Virus record (IMG/VR): IMGVR_UViG_3300028558_000003
Location: 1-61,563 of that record
Origin: a virus
DNA length: 61,563 nt
Reading direction: 5' to 3' (one strand)
In this document: positions 1 to 8,034 of the stretch, one piece after another
Layout: every line of letters begins with the position of its first letter
Numbering within the stretch: position 1 is the first letter of the stretch
The notes under the pieces: model-generated
What the model was told of the DNA's origin: nothing
The model's input: only the letters and a program-made list of their open reading frames with translations
Databases searched by the model: none
Program-made: the position numbers and the translations under genes

Positions 1-127
1 CGCGTCAAGGTCATGCTGCCGAACCTGAACTACGGGACGTTCTCGCTGTTCCTGTACAACTCGGCGAACGGCAAATCCGTCCAGACCGGCTGGCTGGGGA
101 GCAGCTCTACGTCGAACGCCGGTCAGA
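1..127. repeat. Terminal direct repeat, left copy
   Basis: These 127 bases are identical to 61437-61563. The reading frame of the tail-fibre gene continues across the join, so this is the same DNA shown twice. A repeat of exactly 127 bp is what a k-mer assembler leaves on a circular or circularly permuted contig; it need not be the physical terminal repeat of the virion DNA. Confidence 0.95.
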
Positions 128-1179
128 CCGTCGTGAATTACGGCAGCAGCTTTTCGTGGTCATCCAACCTGTGGCTGAACGAGAACTTCAACGGTTCGTC
201 GTTCTATGAGTGGCTGCGCATCGACGTTACCTCGACCACGCTGACGTTCTATATGTCGCAGGATGGCGATACGTGGATCGAGCAGGCGACGGCCTCGATC
301 TCGTCCTTTATTGGCGCGATCACCCACGTCGGTTTCGGCGGCGCTGTCAGCGCAAACCCGGTCGGCGGCGGGAGCTGCTTCGCTGCGCACGTCCTCTATT
401 ACTCGGACCCAGACATCACCCCCTCGGTGTCCTATCCGGGCGGCAACGCGTCAGCCATCTCCAGCCTGACCGATGTCAGCGTGACCGAGGGTTCCGGCAT
501 CGACAAGCTGCCGCTGACGTGGGATCAGGCGTCTGGCAAGTGGATCGCGATGGCTCCGCTGAGCCCATTCTATCAGTCGGGCAGCATCGTCACGCCGACC
601 ACCGCGTCGTTCGCGAACACCTACAAAACTTCTGGGTTCAACGCCGTCGCGAATGGCGCGCGCGGCGTCGCGATGCTGAACCCCACCGGGTCGGCTGACG
701 CGACGTGCCTTGCGGTCAATGCGATCCCATCCACGCCATACACGGTCATCGCGCTCGGCCAGTTCGTTGGTCCAGCCCAGAACTATTCTGGCTGGGGCAT
801 CTGCGCCGTGGACAGCAGCAACTCCAAGAACGTCGCGTTCCTGTATGATATGAGCGGCAATGGCAGCAACGGCACTCGCTGGGACTACCAGAAGCAGTCG
901 GCAGTCGGCACGTATAATGGTGACACCAACATCTGGAACGCATGCGGACAGAGATCGGTCAACGACCCGGTGTGGATTAAGGTGCAGGACGACGGCACAA
1001 ACTTCATCGCGTACTTCAGCTATGACGGTGAGTTCTGGACCAAGCTGAAGACGGTATCGCGCACCGATTATCTGACGCCAACGCAGATCGGCATCGGGTG
1101 CTATGGCATCCAGACACAGAACATCGGACAATACGGGATGTACCTGCTCAGCTATCAGGTCTTGAGCGGCCTCGTTTAA
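1..1179 (+). CDS. Tail fibre protein, C-terminal part (continues from 59712)
   Basis: This is the 3' part (392 codons) of a gene that begins with GTG at 59712 and crosses the contig join; the joined product is about 967 residues. The segment holds two beta-rich domains of similar plan, at about residues 1-135 and 240-390 of this part, each with a ...DG..W / ...DGEFW.. pattern and ending in HVLYYSDPD or YLLSYQVLS. They resemble concanavalin/LamG-like carbohydrate-binding folds of phage fibres. Between them lies a linker module (LTDVSVTEGSGI..., then KWIAMAP) also present three or more times upstream. An ATG at 13 is internal and not the real start. A role in receptor binding is inferred from architecture and position. 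Confidence 0.85.
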   Translation, partial: RVKVMLPNLNYGTFSLFLYNSANGKSVQTGWLGSSSTSNAGQTVVNYGSSFSWSSNLWLNENFNGSSFYEWLRIDVTSTTLTFYMSQDGDTWIEQATASISSFIGAITHVGFGGAVSANPVGGGSCFAAHVLYYSDPDITPSVSYPGGNASAISSLTDVSVTEGSGIDKLPLTWDQASGKWIAMAPLSPFYQSGSIVTPTTASFANTYKTSGFNAVANGARGVAMLNPTGSADATCLAVNAIPSTPYTVIALGQFVGPAQNYSGWGICAVDSSNSKNVAFLYDMSGNGSNGTRWDYQKQSAVGTYNGDTNIWNACGQRSVNDPVWIKVQDDGTNFIAYFSYDGEFWTKLKTVSRTDYLTPTQIGIGCYGIQTQNIGQYGMYLLSYQVLSGLV

Positions 1180-1189
1180 GGAGAGCTAG

Positions 1190-2764
1190 GTGTTCGGTTT
1201 CGGCGCACTCGGCCAGTACGCTCTAGGTCAGGTCGGCAACGGTCAGGTCTACACCCTGACGGCTGCCTCTGGCTCGATCACGATCTCCGGGTCGAACGCC
1301 ACACTTACGCACACGTCGAACAAGGTGCTCAACGCCGCGTCCGGCGCGATCTCGATCTCCGGCAGCGCCGCGACCCTGAAGGTCAACCACAAGCTGTCGG
1401 CGGCGTCCGGCGCTCTGACGATCACCGGGAACAATGCCACACTCACGTACACGGCGCACAAGACGCTGAACGCCGCGTCCGGCGCGCTGACGATCTCCGG
1501 CGCGACCGCCAACCTGCACCTGCCCAAGCGCGTCCTGAACGCCGCGTCCGGCGCGCTGGTCATCACCGGCAACGCCGCCTATCTGGACGAGATCCACCGG
1601 CTGTTCACCGCGCCCGGCGCGCTGACCGTCGCTGGCAGACCGGCGTCGTCCGTGCGCAGGTACGTGCTCAACGCCGCGTCCGGCGCGCTGTCGATCTCCG
1701 GCGCGACCGCCAACCTGCACCTGCCCAAGCGCGTCCTGAACGCGGCTCCCGGCGCGTTCTCGATCACCGGGTACAGCGCCAGCGACTTCCGCAAATACGT
1801 GCTGACCGCCGCGCCCGGCGCGTTCACGATCAACGGCAACCCGGCGACGTTCTTCATCTCGAATTACGGCATCGCCCCGCTGTCCGGCGCGCTGGTGATC
1901 GCAGGCTCACCAGCGACGCTCCACAGGCCCATGACGGTGCTGGGTGCGGCTGCAGGGGCGTTTGCGATTGTTGGCAGCCCAGCGGGCTCTGTGCGGACGC
2001 GTTTGATGGTCGCGGCTCCCGGCGCGCTCACGCTGACCGGGAACGCTGCCGGGTCGCTGCGCAAGTATGTGCTGAACGCCGCGTCCGGCGCGCTGACCAT
2101 CAGCGGCTCGACCTCCTCGATGTCCTCGCACGTCCCTCCGGTGATGTATGCGGCGACCGGCGCGCTGACTATCTCCGGGCAGCCAGCGGGTGGTTTGCGC
2201 ACCTACGTTCTCAACGCCGCGACCGGCGCGCTCTCGATCACCGGCAGCGCCGCCGACTTGCGCCGTGGCAAGATCCTGCAGCCCGTGGTCGGCGCAATCG
2301 TCGTCACCGGGAACGCTGCCGGGTCGGTGCGCAGGTACGTCCTGAACGCCGCGACCGGCCACCTGACCATCCAGTTCGTGCCGCTGCCGCAGCAGCACCT
2401 GCTCAAGCAGCTCAACGCCACGTCCGGCGCGCTGTCGATCACAGGTTACTCGGTGCCCGGTGGGTCCAAGGCCACCACGCTGTCGCCAGATGTCGGCTCT
2501 CTGGTGATCACGGGCTACCCGGCGAACCTGATCCGGCAGAAGTCCCTGCGCGTGCTGCACGCCCAGTCCGGGGCGATCCACATCACCGGCAGCTCGGCGG
2601 GAGACTTCGGCATCCCCGGCATCGCCAGCTTCGACTGGAGCCTGTCTGGCACGGTCAGTGCAGGCTTCAGCACGCCCGGCTACATCACCCCGCAGTTCGT
2701 CCCTGAAATGCTGCTTGGCGGCGAAATGTCCGAGAGCGCATCCACATTCACATGGGAGCTTTGA
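1190..2764 (+). CDS. Repeat-built fibre-like virion protein
   Basis: 524 residues from a GTG start, preceded by GGAG six bases upstream and 10 bp after the tail-fibre stop. About twenty imperfect units of 21-23 residues fill residues 18-470, with consensus LNAASGALTISGxxA followed by a short variable stretch. The last 50 residues are different and end with a Met/Glu-rich tail. Similar Gly/Ala/Ser-Thr-Ile units form beta-solenoid or stacked-sheet fibres in other phage appendages, but I cannot name a family. Several units are nearly identical in DNA: about 51 bases near 1492 recur near 1692. It is probably a structural or host-contact protein; function unproven. Confidence 0.75.
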   Translation: MFGFGALGQYALGQVGNGQVYTLTAASGSITISGSNATLTHTSNKVLNAASGAISISGSAATLKVNHKLSAASGALTITGNNATLTYTAHKTLNAASGALTISGATANLHLPKRVLNAASGALVITGNAAYLDEIHRLFTAPGALTVAGRPASSVRRYVLNAASGALSISGATANLHLPKRVLNAAPGAFSITGYSASDFRKYVLTAAPGAFTINGNPATFFISNYGIAPLSGALVIAGSPATLHRPMTVLGAAAGAFAIVGSPAGSVRTRLMVAAPGALTLTGNAAGSLRKYVLNAASGALTISGSTSSMSSHVPPVMYAATGALTISGQPAGGLRTYVLNAATGALSITGSAADLRRGKILQPVVGAIVVTGNAAGSVRRYVLNAATGHLTIQFVPLPQQHLLKQLNATSGALSITGYSVPGGSKATTLSPDVGSLVITGYPANLIRQKSLRVLHAQSGAIHITGSSAGDFGIPGIASFDWSLSGTVSAGFSTPGYITPQFVPEMLLGGEMSESASTFTWEL

Positions 2765-2770
2765 GACCCG

Positions 2771-3073
2771 ATGGCCAAGTTCGTTCGCAAAAACAAGATC
2801 GTCTGCCGTGGCACCTTCGTCGCTGAAGACGGTTCCGGCACGCAGCCGTCCTCCGCAGAGGCCGTTTTGACATACACCAACTTGTCAGGGGGCGTTTCCA
2901 CAGATACGGTTGCGCTTGCCAACACCGCTGGTGTCTGGTCAGGCGTCTGGGACAGTAGCAATGCTGGACCCGGAGATGTCGAGTGGACGATCTATGGTTA
3001 TGGGGCGCTGGTGGCCGCACTGGATGGGCGCTTCACGATCAAGGCCAATGCGTCGAACCTGACGATTGCGTAA
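2771..3073 (+). CDS. Small beta-rich protein, unknown function
   Basis: 100 residues, ATG start, with a GGGAG tract about 12 bases upstream. The sequence is rich in V, T, G and aromatic residues (GVWSGVWDSS, VEWTIYGYG) with no signal peptide or membrane segment, suggesting a compact beta-sandwich. It sits between the repeat-built fibre protein and the endolysin and is probably co-transcribed with both. A minor virion protein or fibre-associated chaperone is possible; no family is recognised. Confidence 0.65.
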   Translation: MAKFVRKNKIVCRGTFVAEDGSGTQPSSAEAVLTYTNLSGGVSTDTVALANTAGVWSGVWDSSNAGPGDVEWTIYGYGALVAALDGRFTIKANASNLTIA

Positions 3074-3083
3074 TGGAGGGGTT

Positions 3084-3890
3084 ATGATCGACTATCGGAA
3101 AGTTTTGCTCGCTGTTTGCCCGCATGGAAACCCGACGATCCTCGACGGTTTCGCGTCCGCGTTGCCGAAGGCGTGCCTTGAAGCCGAACTGAGCACCAAT
3201 CGCAGGATGGGCCTGTTCATCGGCCAGTGCGCGCACGAGAGCGCTGGCTTTTCCACGCTGGTCGAATACGCCAGCGGCAGGGCTTACGAGGGCCGCAGGG
3301 ATCTGGGCAACACCCAGCCGGGCGACGGGCCGCGCTTCAAGGGCCGTGGCGTCATCGAGCTGACCGGGCGCGTCAACTATGACGAGGCGGGCAAGGAGCT
3401 GGGCGTCGATCTCATTGTCGATCCGTCGAAGGCCGCGCAGTGGCCGTGGGCCGCTACGACCGCCGCATGGTTCTGGCACACCCGGCACATCAACGAGGCG
3501 GCGGACATCGCCGACGAGGCCACCGCGATCTATCACGTTACCGAGCGCGTCAACGGCGGGCTCAACGGGCTCGCCAGCCGCACGAGCTACACCAAGGTCG
3601 CCTTGGCGGCTCTGGCCGACCTCAAGGGCACGCTGGCCGTCGTCGCGGACAGGGAGAGCAAGAAGGCCACCAACAAGGCCAAGCAGGCCGGAGCGGCCAC
3701 TGCTGGCGCTGCAGGAGCTGCGGCGTCCACGGTGCACCCGGCGACCGTCCACGCTGTCGGCGCGGGAGGGATCGTCCTGATCGCTCTGCTGGCCGCTGCG
3801 GTCGGCGGGCTCGCGGTCTATCTGGCAGCGCAGATCCGCAAGCACCAAGACGCGGCTGACGCGCTGGTCTCGGCGTCGAGAACCGCGTGA
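3084..3890 (+). CDS. Endolysin, glycoside hydrolase family 19 type, with C-terminal membrane segment
   Basis: 268 residues. The ATG at 3084 is chosen because GGAGG lies just upstream; the frame opens slightly earlier at a TTG. Residues 1-195 are a GH19 chitinase/lysozyme-like domain that would cleave peptidoglycan glycan strands: GQCAHESAGF with candidate catalytic Glu52 and Glu61, then FKGRGVIELTGRVNY (about 86-100), a hallmark of the family. After an Ala-rich linker there is one strong hydrophobic helix (about 235-257), so the enzyme may be membrane-anchored, as in signal-arrest or pinholin-type lysis. It is the first gene of the lysis cassette and overlaps the next gene by one base (TGATG). 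Confidence 0.88.
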   Translation: MIDYRKVLLAVCPHGNPTILDGFASALPKACLEAELSTNRRMGLFIGQCAHESAGFSTLVEYASGRAYEGRRDLGNTQPGDGPRFKGRGVIELTGRVNYDEAGKELGVDLIVDPSKAAQWPWAATTAAWFWHTRHINEAADIADEATAIYHVTERVNGGLNGLASRTSYTKVALAALADLKGTLAVVADRESKKATNKAKQAGAATAGAAGAAASTVHPATVHAVGAGGIVLIALLAAAVGGLAVYLAAQIRKHQDAADALVSASRTA

Positions 3891-3955
3891 TGGACTTTAT
3901 CTTCGTGGGCGTCGTCGTCCTGTTCATAATAACTGTCGCCCTCAAGTCCAGCTAG
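3890..3955 (+). CDS. 21-residue single-pass membrane peptide
   Basis: The ATG at 3890 overlaps the endolysin stop (TGATG). The product MDFIFVGVVVLFIITVALKSS is almost entirely one hydrophobic helix with a short positively charged tail. It lies between the endolysin and a 3TM holin, so a role in lysis (a small holin or pinholin partner) is reasonable but inferred. Translational coupling to the endolysin is the main evidence that it is real. Confidence 0.5.
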   Translation: MDFIFVGVVVLFIITVALKSS

Positions 3956-3962
3956 GTGCACC

Positions 3963-4601
3963 ATGGATCTCTCGTCTCTTGGACCTCTTGCTAACGCGGT
4001 AGAAGCCGCTGGCGCACCCATCCTCGCTGCGGCCTTGCGCGCCGCAGCGCCCATCGCCGGGGCCGCGATCCCGATCCCGTTCGCCGGACCCATAGTCACC
4101 CTGCTGCTGAACTCGCTTGCGGACGCCGTTGGCGGGTCCGCGAGTGACCCGGCCTCGATCACGGACGCCATCAACGCCGCGCCGACGCCTGCGACCGAAG
4201 CCAAGATCCAAGCGGTCGAGGCGTCGCACAAGACTGACCTGTCGAGCCTGCTCGACTTCGCCAAGCTGCAGGACGACGAGAACAGCGCCGAGCTGCTGGT
4301 GACCGCGTCCACGTGGCGCGAAGCGCTGATGCGGTTCTTCTTCGCCGGGTGGCGTCCGGCTGCCGGGTGGGTGTTCATCGCGTCGTGGGTCGGCGTGCTG
4401 TTCGCGACGTGGCGCGGCGACACGCTCAACCCGACGTTCGCCAAGTATTTCTCGGACAGCAGCACGATCTTCATGACCCTGATCGCGGCGCGCGCCACCG
4501 ACAAAGTGTTCGGCGTCGCCACCGACAGTCTGGTCGCGGTCGGCAAGAGTGTGCAGAGCCCGGTCGTGAAAGCGGCGAAAAAGTGGATCGGCGTGAAGTG
4601 A
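3963..4601 (+). CDS. Holin of the 3TM (GTA-like) type
   Basis: 212 residues. An Ala-rich N-terminal hydrophobic region (about 18-60) is followed by a charged linker and two further hydrophobic segments (about 120-145, containing RPAAGWVFIASWVGVLF, and 155-185). The WRPAAGWV block before a helix is typical of the holin_3TM family found in gene transfer agents and alphaproteobacterial phages. It would form the inner-membrane lesion that triggers endolysin access. It sits directly downstream of the endolysin and the 21-residue membrane peptide and upstream of a spanin candidate. Confidence 0.75.
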   Translation: MDLSSLGPLANAVEAAGAPILAAALRAAAPIAGAAIPIPFAGPIVTLLLNSLADAVGGSASDPASITDAINAAPTPATEAKIQAVEASHKTDLSSLLDFAKLQDDENSAELLVTASTWREALMRFFFAGWRPAAGWVFIASWVGVLFATWRGDTLNPTFAKYFSDSSTIFMTLIAARATDKVFGVATDSLVAVGKSVQSPVVKAAKKWIGVK

Positions 4602-4670
4602 GAGGGTCGCCATTGACCAGAAACCGTGGCAGACAGGATTGAGTGTTTTTAGTGGCCATGGAATGGTGCA

Positions 4671-5156
4671 ATGACCCTTGGAGAACAGTTGCTTCCCTTC
4701 GCCCCATGGGCGTTCCTGTCAGGCATCCCGACGTGGGTCGTCGCGGCTGCCCCAGTCCTCACGGCTGTCCTGACGTGGCACGTCTCGGTCCTGAAGCACA
4801 AGTCCGACAAGCGGCAGGCGGATCGCGAGTTCCAGCTCAAGTATCAGACCCAGAAGCGCGAGTGGGAAGACAAGGAAAAGGACCGCCAGAACGCCGAGCG
4901 GTCCAACATGCACTCCGAGAACGCCGCCCAGACCGAGGCGTGGACCAAGCGGTTCACGTCGCTCATGGACGGCTACGACGCCCGCGTGGATGACCTCATG
5001 TCCGAGGTGGTGCAGCTGCGCCAGAAGGTAGAGCAGCTGAGCCGCATCATTGACTGGCAGCGCAATGCGTGCACAGGTTGTCCGAAGCTGGCCCAGTTCC
5101 TGACTGACCATCCGACGACCCCGTCCCTCCTGAGTGCGCCCGATGCCCCCGGTTGA
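4671..5156 (+). CDS. Membrane-anchored coiled-coil protein, spanin candidate
   Basis: 161 residues: one hydrophobic segment (about 10-38), then a highly charged K/R/E/Q coiled coil (about 40-135) and a short Pro-rich tail with a CTGC pair. This N-in, helix-out layout is that of Rz-type i-spanins, which link inner and outer membranes at lysis, and the position after endolysin and holin fits. No separate lipoprotein (o-spanin) is visible nearby or embedded in another frame. The ribosome binding site is weak (TGGAATGGTG). A different membrane-bound structural role cannot be excluded. Confidence 0.55.
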   Translation: MTLGEQLLPFAPWAFLSGIPTWVVAAAPVLTAVLTWHVSVLKHKSDKRQADREFQLKYQTQKREWEDKEKDRQNAERSNMHSENAAQTEAWTKRFTSLMDGYDARVDDLMSEVVQLRQKVEQLSRIIDWQRNACTGCPKLAQFLTDHPTTPSLLSAPDAPG

Positions 5157-6279
5157 CCCGTTGCTAAATTCAGATCCTAACCCGGATCTCACCTTCGCCA
5201 AGTTCACAGGGCTGCGGAACACCGTCAGCCCTGAACGCTTGTCTGCGGAGGAGCTGGCCCGCGCCATCAACGTGGACATCGACGACGAGGGGCAGATCCG
5301 CCGCCGCCGTGGTTACCGCAAGGTGCTCGCTGGCGACTTCCACAGCGGCTTCACCGCCGAGAACGGCACGGTCTATTGCGTCATGAACAATAATCTGGTG
5401 AGCGTGTCACCGGGTTACTCGACGCAGGTGCTGAAGGTCGGGCTCAATAGTGACCCTGCGTCCGGGCTCGACCCGCTGTGCTGGGGTCAGGTCGGAGAGA
5501 CGCTGTATTATTCCTCGCGCACCGACAGCGGCAAGATCGTCAACGGAGTAGTCCTCCCGTGGGGCAAGCAGGACGACGCCGGGCTGTGGCTGTCCCCGGT
5601 GGTCAACCCGACGCCGACGCTCGCCCAGATCCGTGGCAAGCTGCTCAAAGCGCCGCCGATGGCGACGTGCATGACCTATTACAACGGTCGCCTCTACCTC
5701 GCATCCGGCTCGACGCTCTGGTACACCGAGCTGTTCCTGTACGACTATGTGGACGCGACCAAGACCTTCTACCAGTTCGAGGGCAACATCACCCTGCTGG
5801 GGACGGTCAGCGACGGCATCTACGTCGGCACCGATCAGGGCCTGTGGTTCCTGCAAGGCACGAGTAACCCACTGAAGCGGATCGCGGTCATGGACAGCGC
5901 TGTGATCCCCGGCTCCATGGTGGACATCCCTGCAGAACTGGCCAACCCGCCGCAGATCCCGGCGAACTCGGACACCCCCCTGAAGATCTCCATCGCGTTC
6001 CTGACAACCAGCGGCTTCTGTGTTGCGCAGGACGGCGGTCAAGCTTATAACCTGACTGAGGACAAGTTTATCTTTCCTGACGCCGTGCGCGCGGCTGCCT
6101 TGTGGCGTCGGCAAGACGGCGTGAACCAGTACGTGGCGGTCGCCGACAGCGAGGGAGCCCCTACCGACAGTGCGCGGATCGGGGACTACGTTGACGCCGA
6201 GATCGTTCGTGGCGGAACATGGCGTGAAGTAGCTGAGCGCGCTGTGATCGGGGACCAGTTGACAGCAACCATCGTATAA
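5143..6279 (+). CDS. Tail-knob or head-tail stabilisation protein candidate
   Basis: 378 residues from the ATG at 5143; a GTG at 5134 in the same frame is the alternative start. It overlaps the preceding gene by 14 bp. The N-terminus (FTGLRNTVSPERLSAEELARAINVDIDDEGQIRRRRGY) is typical of a family of podoviral tail proteins in which this segment is followed by a beta-propeller-like body of YLASGSTLWYT and GIYVGTDQGLWFLQGT strands. It is probably a virion tail component. Exact family not assigned. Confidence 0.65.
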   Translation: MPPVDPLLNSDPNPDLTFAKFTGLRNTVSPERLSAEELARAINVDIDDEGQIRRRRGYRKVLAGDFHSGFTAENGTVYCVMNNNLVSVSPGYSTQVLKVGLNSDPASGLDPLCWGQVGETLYYSSRTDSGKIVNGVVLPWGKQDDAGLWLSPVVNPTPTLAQIRGKLLKAPPMATCMTYYNGRLYLASGSTLWYTELFLYDYVDATKTFYQFEGNITLLGTVSDGIYVGTDQGLWFLQGTSNPLKRIAVMDSAVIPGSMVDIPAELANPPQIPANSDTPLKISIAFLTTSGFCVAQDGGQAYNLTEDKFIFPDAVRAAALWRRQDGVNQYVAVADSEGAPTDSARIGDYVDAEIVRGGTWREVAERAVIGDQLTATIV

Positions 6280-6293
6280 ACGGAGCAGGACAG

Positions 6294-6830
6294 ATGAACG
6301 ATTATGTGGAGAACGGTCGCGGCCTGCTGGTCCCGAACGACAAGATTATCGCCGTTGGCCGCTATTTCGGCCAGATCCTTCGCGACGGCAAGGTGATCGA
6401 CGAGTTCGAGGACGACAATCTGATCGTCAACGAGGGCCTCAACTCGATGATCGGCGTCGGCCTTCACGCCGACAGCCAGATCACCAGCTGGTACATGGGC
6501 GTGTTCGAGGGTAACTATACCCCGGTCGCCGGAGACGCGGCTGCGACCATCGCCGCCAACGCCACCGAGAGCAGCGCCTACACCTCGTCCACCCGCCCGG
6601 CGTTCACCCCGGCTGCCGTGTCCGGCCAGTCGATCACGAACTCGGCCAACCGAGCGAGCTTCACCTTCAACGCGACCAAGAACATCTACGGAGCGTTCCT
6701 GATCTCGTCGGCGACCATCGGCGGCACGACCGGCGTGCTGTTCTCGGCTGCCCGCTTCTCCGCTGTGAAGCCCGTCAACAATACCGACCAGCTGCTGCTG
6801 ACCTACACCTTCAGCCTCGCGTCGGCCTAA
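6294..6830 (+). CDS. Virion-associated protein, unknown
   Basis: 178 residues, ATG with GGAGCAGG upstream. The first half (GKVIDEFEDDNLIVNEGLNSMIGVGL) followed by WYMGVFEGNYTPVAGDAA matches a pattern common in small phage tail or fibre-accessory proteins, where short hydrophobic strands alternate with acidic turns. No membrane segment or catalytic motif is seen. It lies within the tail-protein block and probably contributes to the particle. Confidence 0.6.
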   Translation: MNDYVENGRGLLVPNDKIIAVGRYFGQILRDGKVIDEFEDDNLIVNEGLNSMIGVGLHADSQITSWYMGVFEGNYTPVAGDAAATIAANATESSAYTSSTRPAFTPAAVSGQSITNSANRASFTFNATKNIYGAFLISSATIGGTTGVLFSAARFSAVKPVNNTDQLLLTYTFSLASA

Positions 6831-6872
6831 GCTCTGCGTTGGGGGACCGGCACCTTCTTTCGACGTTGAGAC

Positions 6873-6904
6873 GACCCGCAGCGGGCCTCCATCCGCTGCG
6901 GGTC
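6873..6904 (+). terminator. Strong intercistronic hairpin
   Basis: Perfect 12-bp stem GACCCGCAGCGG / CCGCTGCGGGTC with an 8-base loop, lying in the 91-bp gap between two tail genes. There is no U-tract after it (ACCACTAGG), so it is more likely an RNA stabiliser or a weak attenuator than a full terminator. Confidence 0.5.
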
Positions 6905-6921
6905 ACCACTAGGGGCTGGCG

Positions 6922-8034
6922 ATGACCAATTACACCATGACGACGGTGACCGGAGCGCTCACGATTGGCGGGAACGCAAGCGGCACGCACGGCCTGTACC
7001 TGCCCAGCATCTCCGCAGGGGCCACGATCACCGGGGCGGTCAGCGCCGCGCGCTCCGCAGAGATCTACGACAACGCCATCATCACCGAGCTGGACGCCGC
7101 GACGCTGATCTACGGGCTGACCGTGGCGGAACGCGCGTTCGTCTCGCAGACGCTCAGCTCCGCGTGGGGCGTCGTCCTGACCCAGAACATGACCGTCCAC
7201 GACGCCCTGACGGTCGTCCTCGGCGTGGTCGTGCTGGAGCGCCTCAAGATCTCCAGCGTCTTGGCTGCGCAGGCCACCTACGGCGTCTCGATGGCCGAGC
7301 TGGCGACCATCAACGACGGCCTGTGGCGGATGCTGTCCGGCCTGATCTCCGATCACGCCACTGTGACCTCCGCTCTCGGCGTGGCCTACTATGCTAGCGC
7401 TAGCATCGACGAGGCCGCGATCATCACGGCGGCTCTGGGTAACCAGCTGATCATGCACGTCACCGTGCCGGAAGGCGCTGTGCTTACGGACGCCGAGCTG
7501 CTGCAGGGCATCTATCAGGGCGTGATCGTCGAAGGCGCGGTCGTCACGGCTGCCTATGTCTCGCCGGACGGCACGTTCACGACGTGGGCGATCAACACGC
7601 GCACCAACGCCGTGTCGGAATACCAGAACTGGGTGTTCAACAGCTTCGCCAAGATGGGCCACAAGTATCTGGGCATGGCGCGCGACGGGCTCTACGAGCT
7701 GGACGGCGTGGATGACGAAGGGGCCAGCATCCCGGCTTACGTCAAGTCCGGCCTGTTCCAGCCCGGTGGCTCGCGCTACTCGTCGTTCAAGGCTGCCTAC
7801 CTCGGCATGCGGATCGACAGCACCGTGCAGGACGTGTTCCTGAAGATCATCCTCGGCAACGACACTGAGTACGTCTACAAGGTCGCCGTGCAGGACATGC
7901 ACACCACCCGCGTCAATTTCGGCAAGGGGCTCCGCTCGCGCTATTACGCTTGGGAGCTGATGACGACCGGCGAGGACTTCGACCTTGAGAGCGTGACCTT
8001 CATCCCGTTGGTGGCCAGTCGTCGGGTGGGCTGA
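6922..8034 (+). CDS. Tail protein with N-terminal repeats
   Basis: 370 residues. Residues 1-20 echo the GALTISG units of the fibre protein at 1190. Residues 45-185 contain five or six 23-24 residue imperfect units with an ...ITAALG / ...ISSVLG... core; residues 200-370 form a non-repetitive domain (NTRTNAVSEYQNWVFNSF, KYLGMARDGLYELDG, then FGKGLRSRYYAWELM). That C-terminal arrangement occurs in tail proteins of several podoviruses and phage-like elements. It overlaps the next gene by one base (TGATG), so the two are translationally coupled. Confidence 0.65.
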   Translation: MTNYTMTTVTGALTIGGNASGTHGLYLPSISAGATITGAVSAARSAEIYDNAIITELDAATLIYGLTVAERAFVSQTLSSAWGVVLTQNMTVHDALTVVLGVVVLERLKISSVLAAQATYGVSMAELATINDGLWRMLSGLISDHATVTSALGVAYYASASIDEAAIITAALGNQLIMHVTVPEGAVLTDAELLQGIYQGVIVEGAVVTAAYVSPDGTFTTWAINTRTNAVSEYQNWVFNSFAKMGHKYLGMARDGLYELDGVDDEGASIPAYVKSGLFQPGGSRYSSFKAAYLGMRIDSTVQDVFLKIILGNDTEYVYKVAVQDMHTTRVNFGKGLRSRYYAWELMTTGEDFDLESVTFIPLVASRRVG

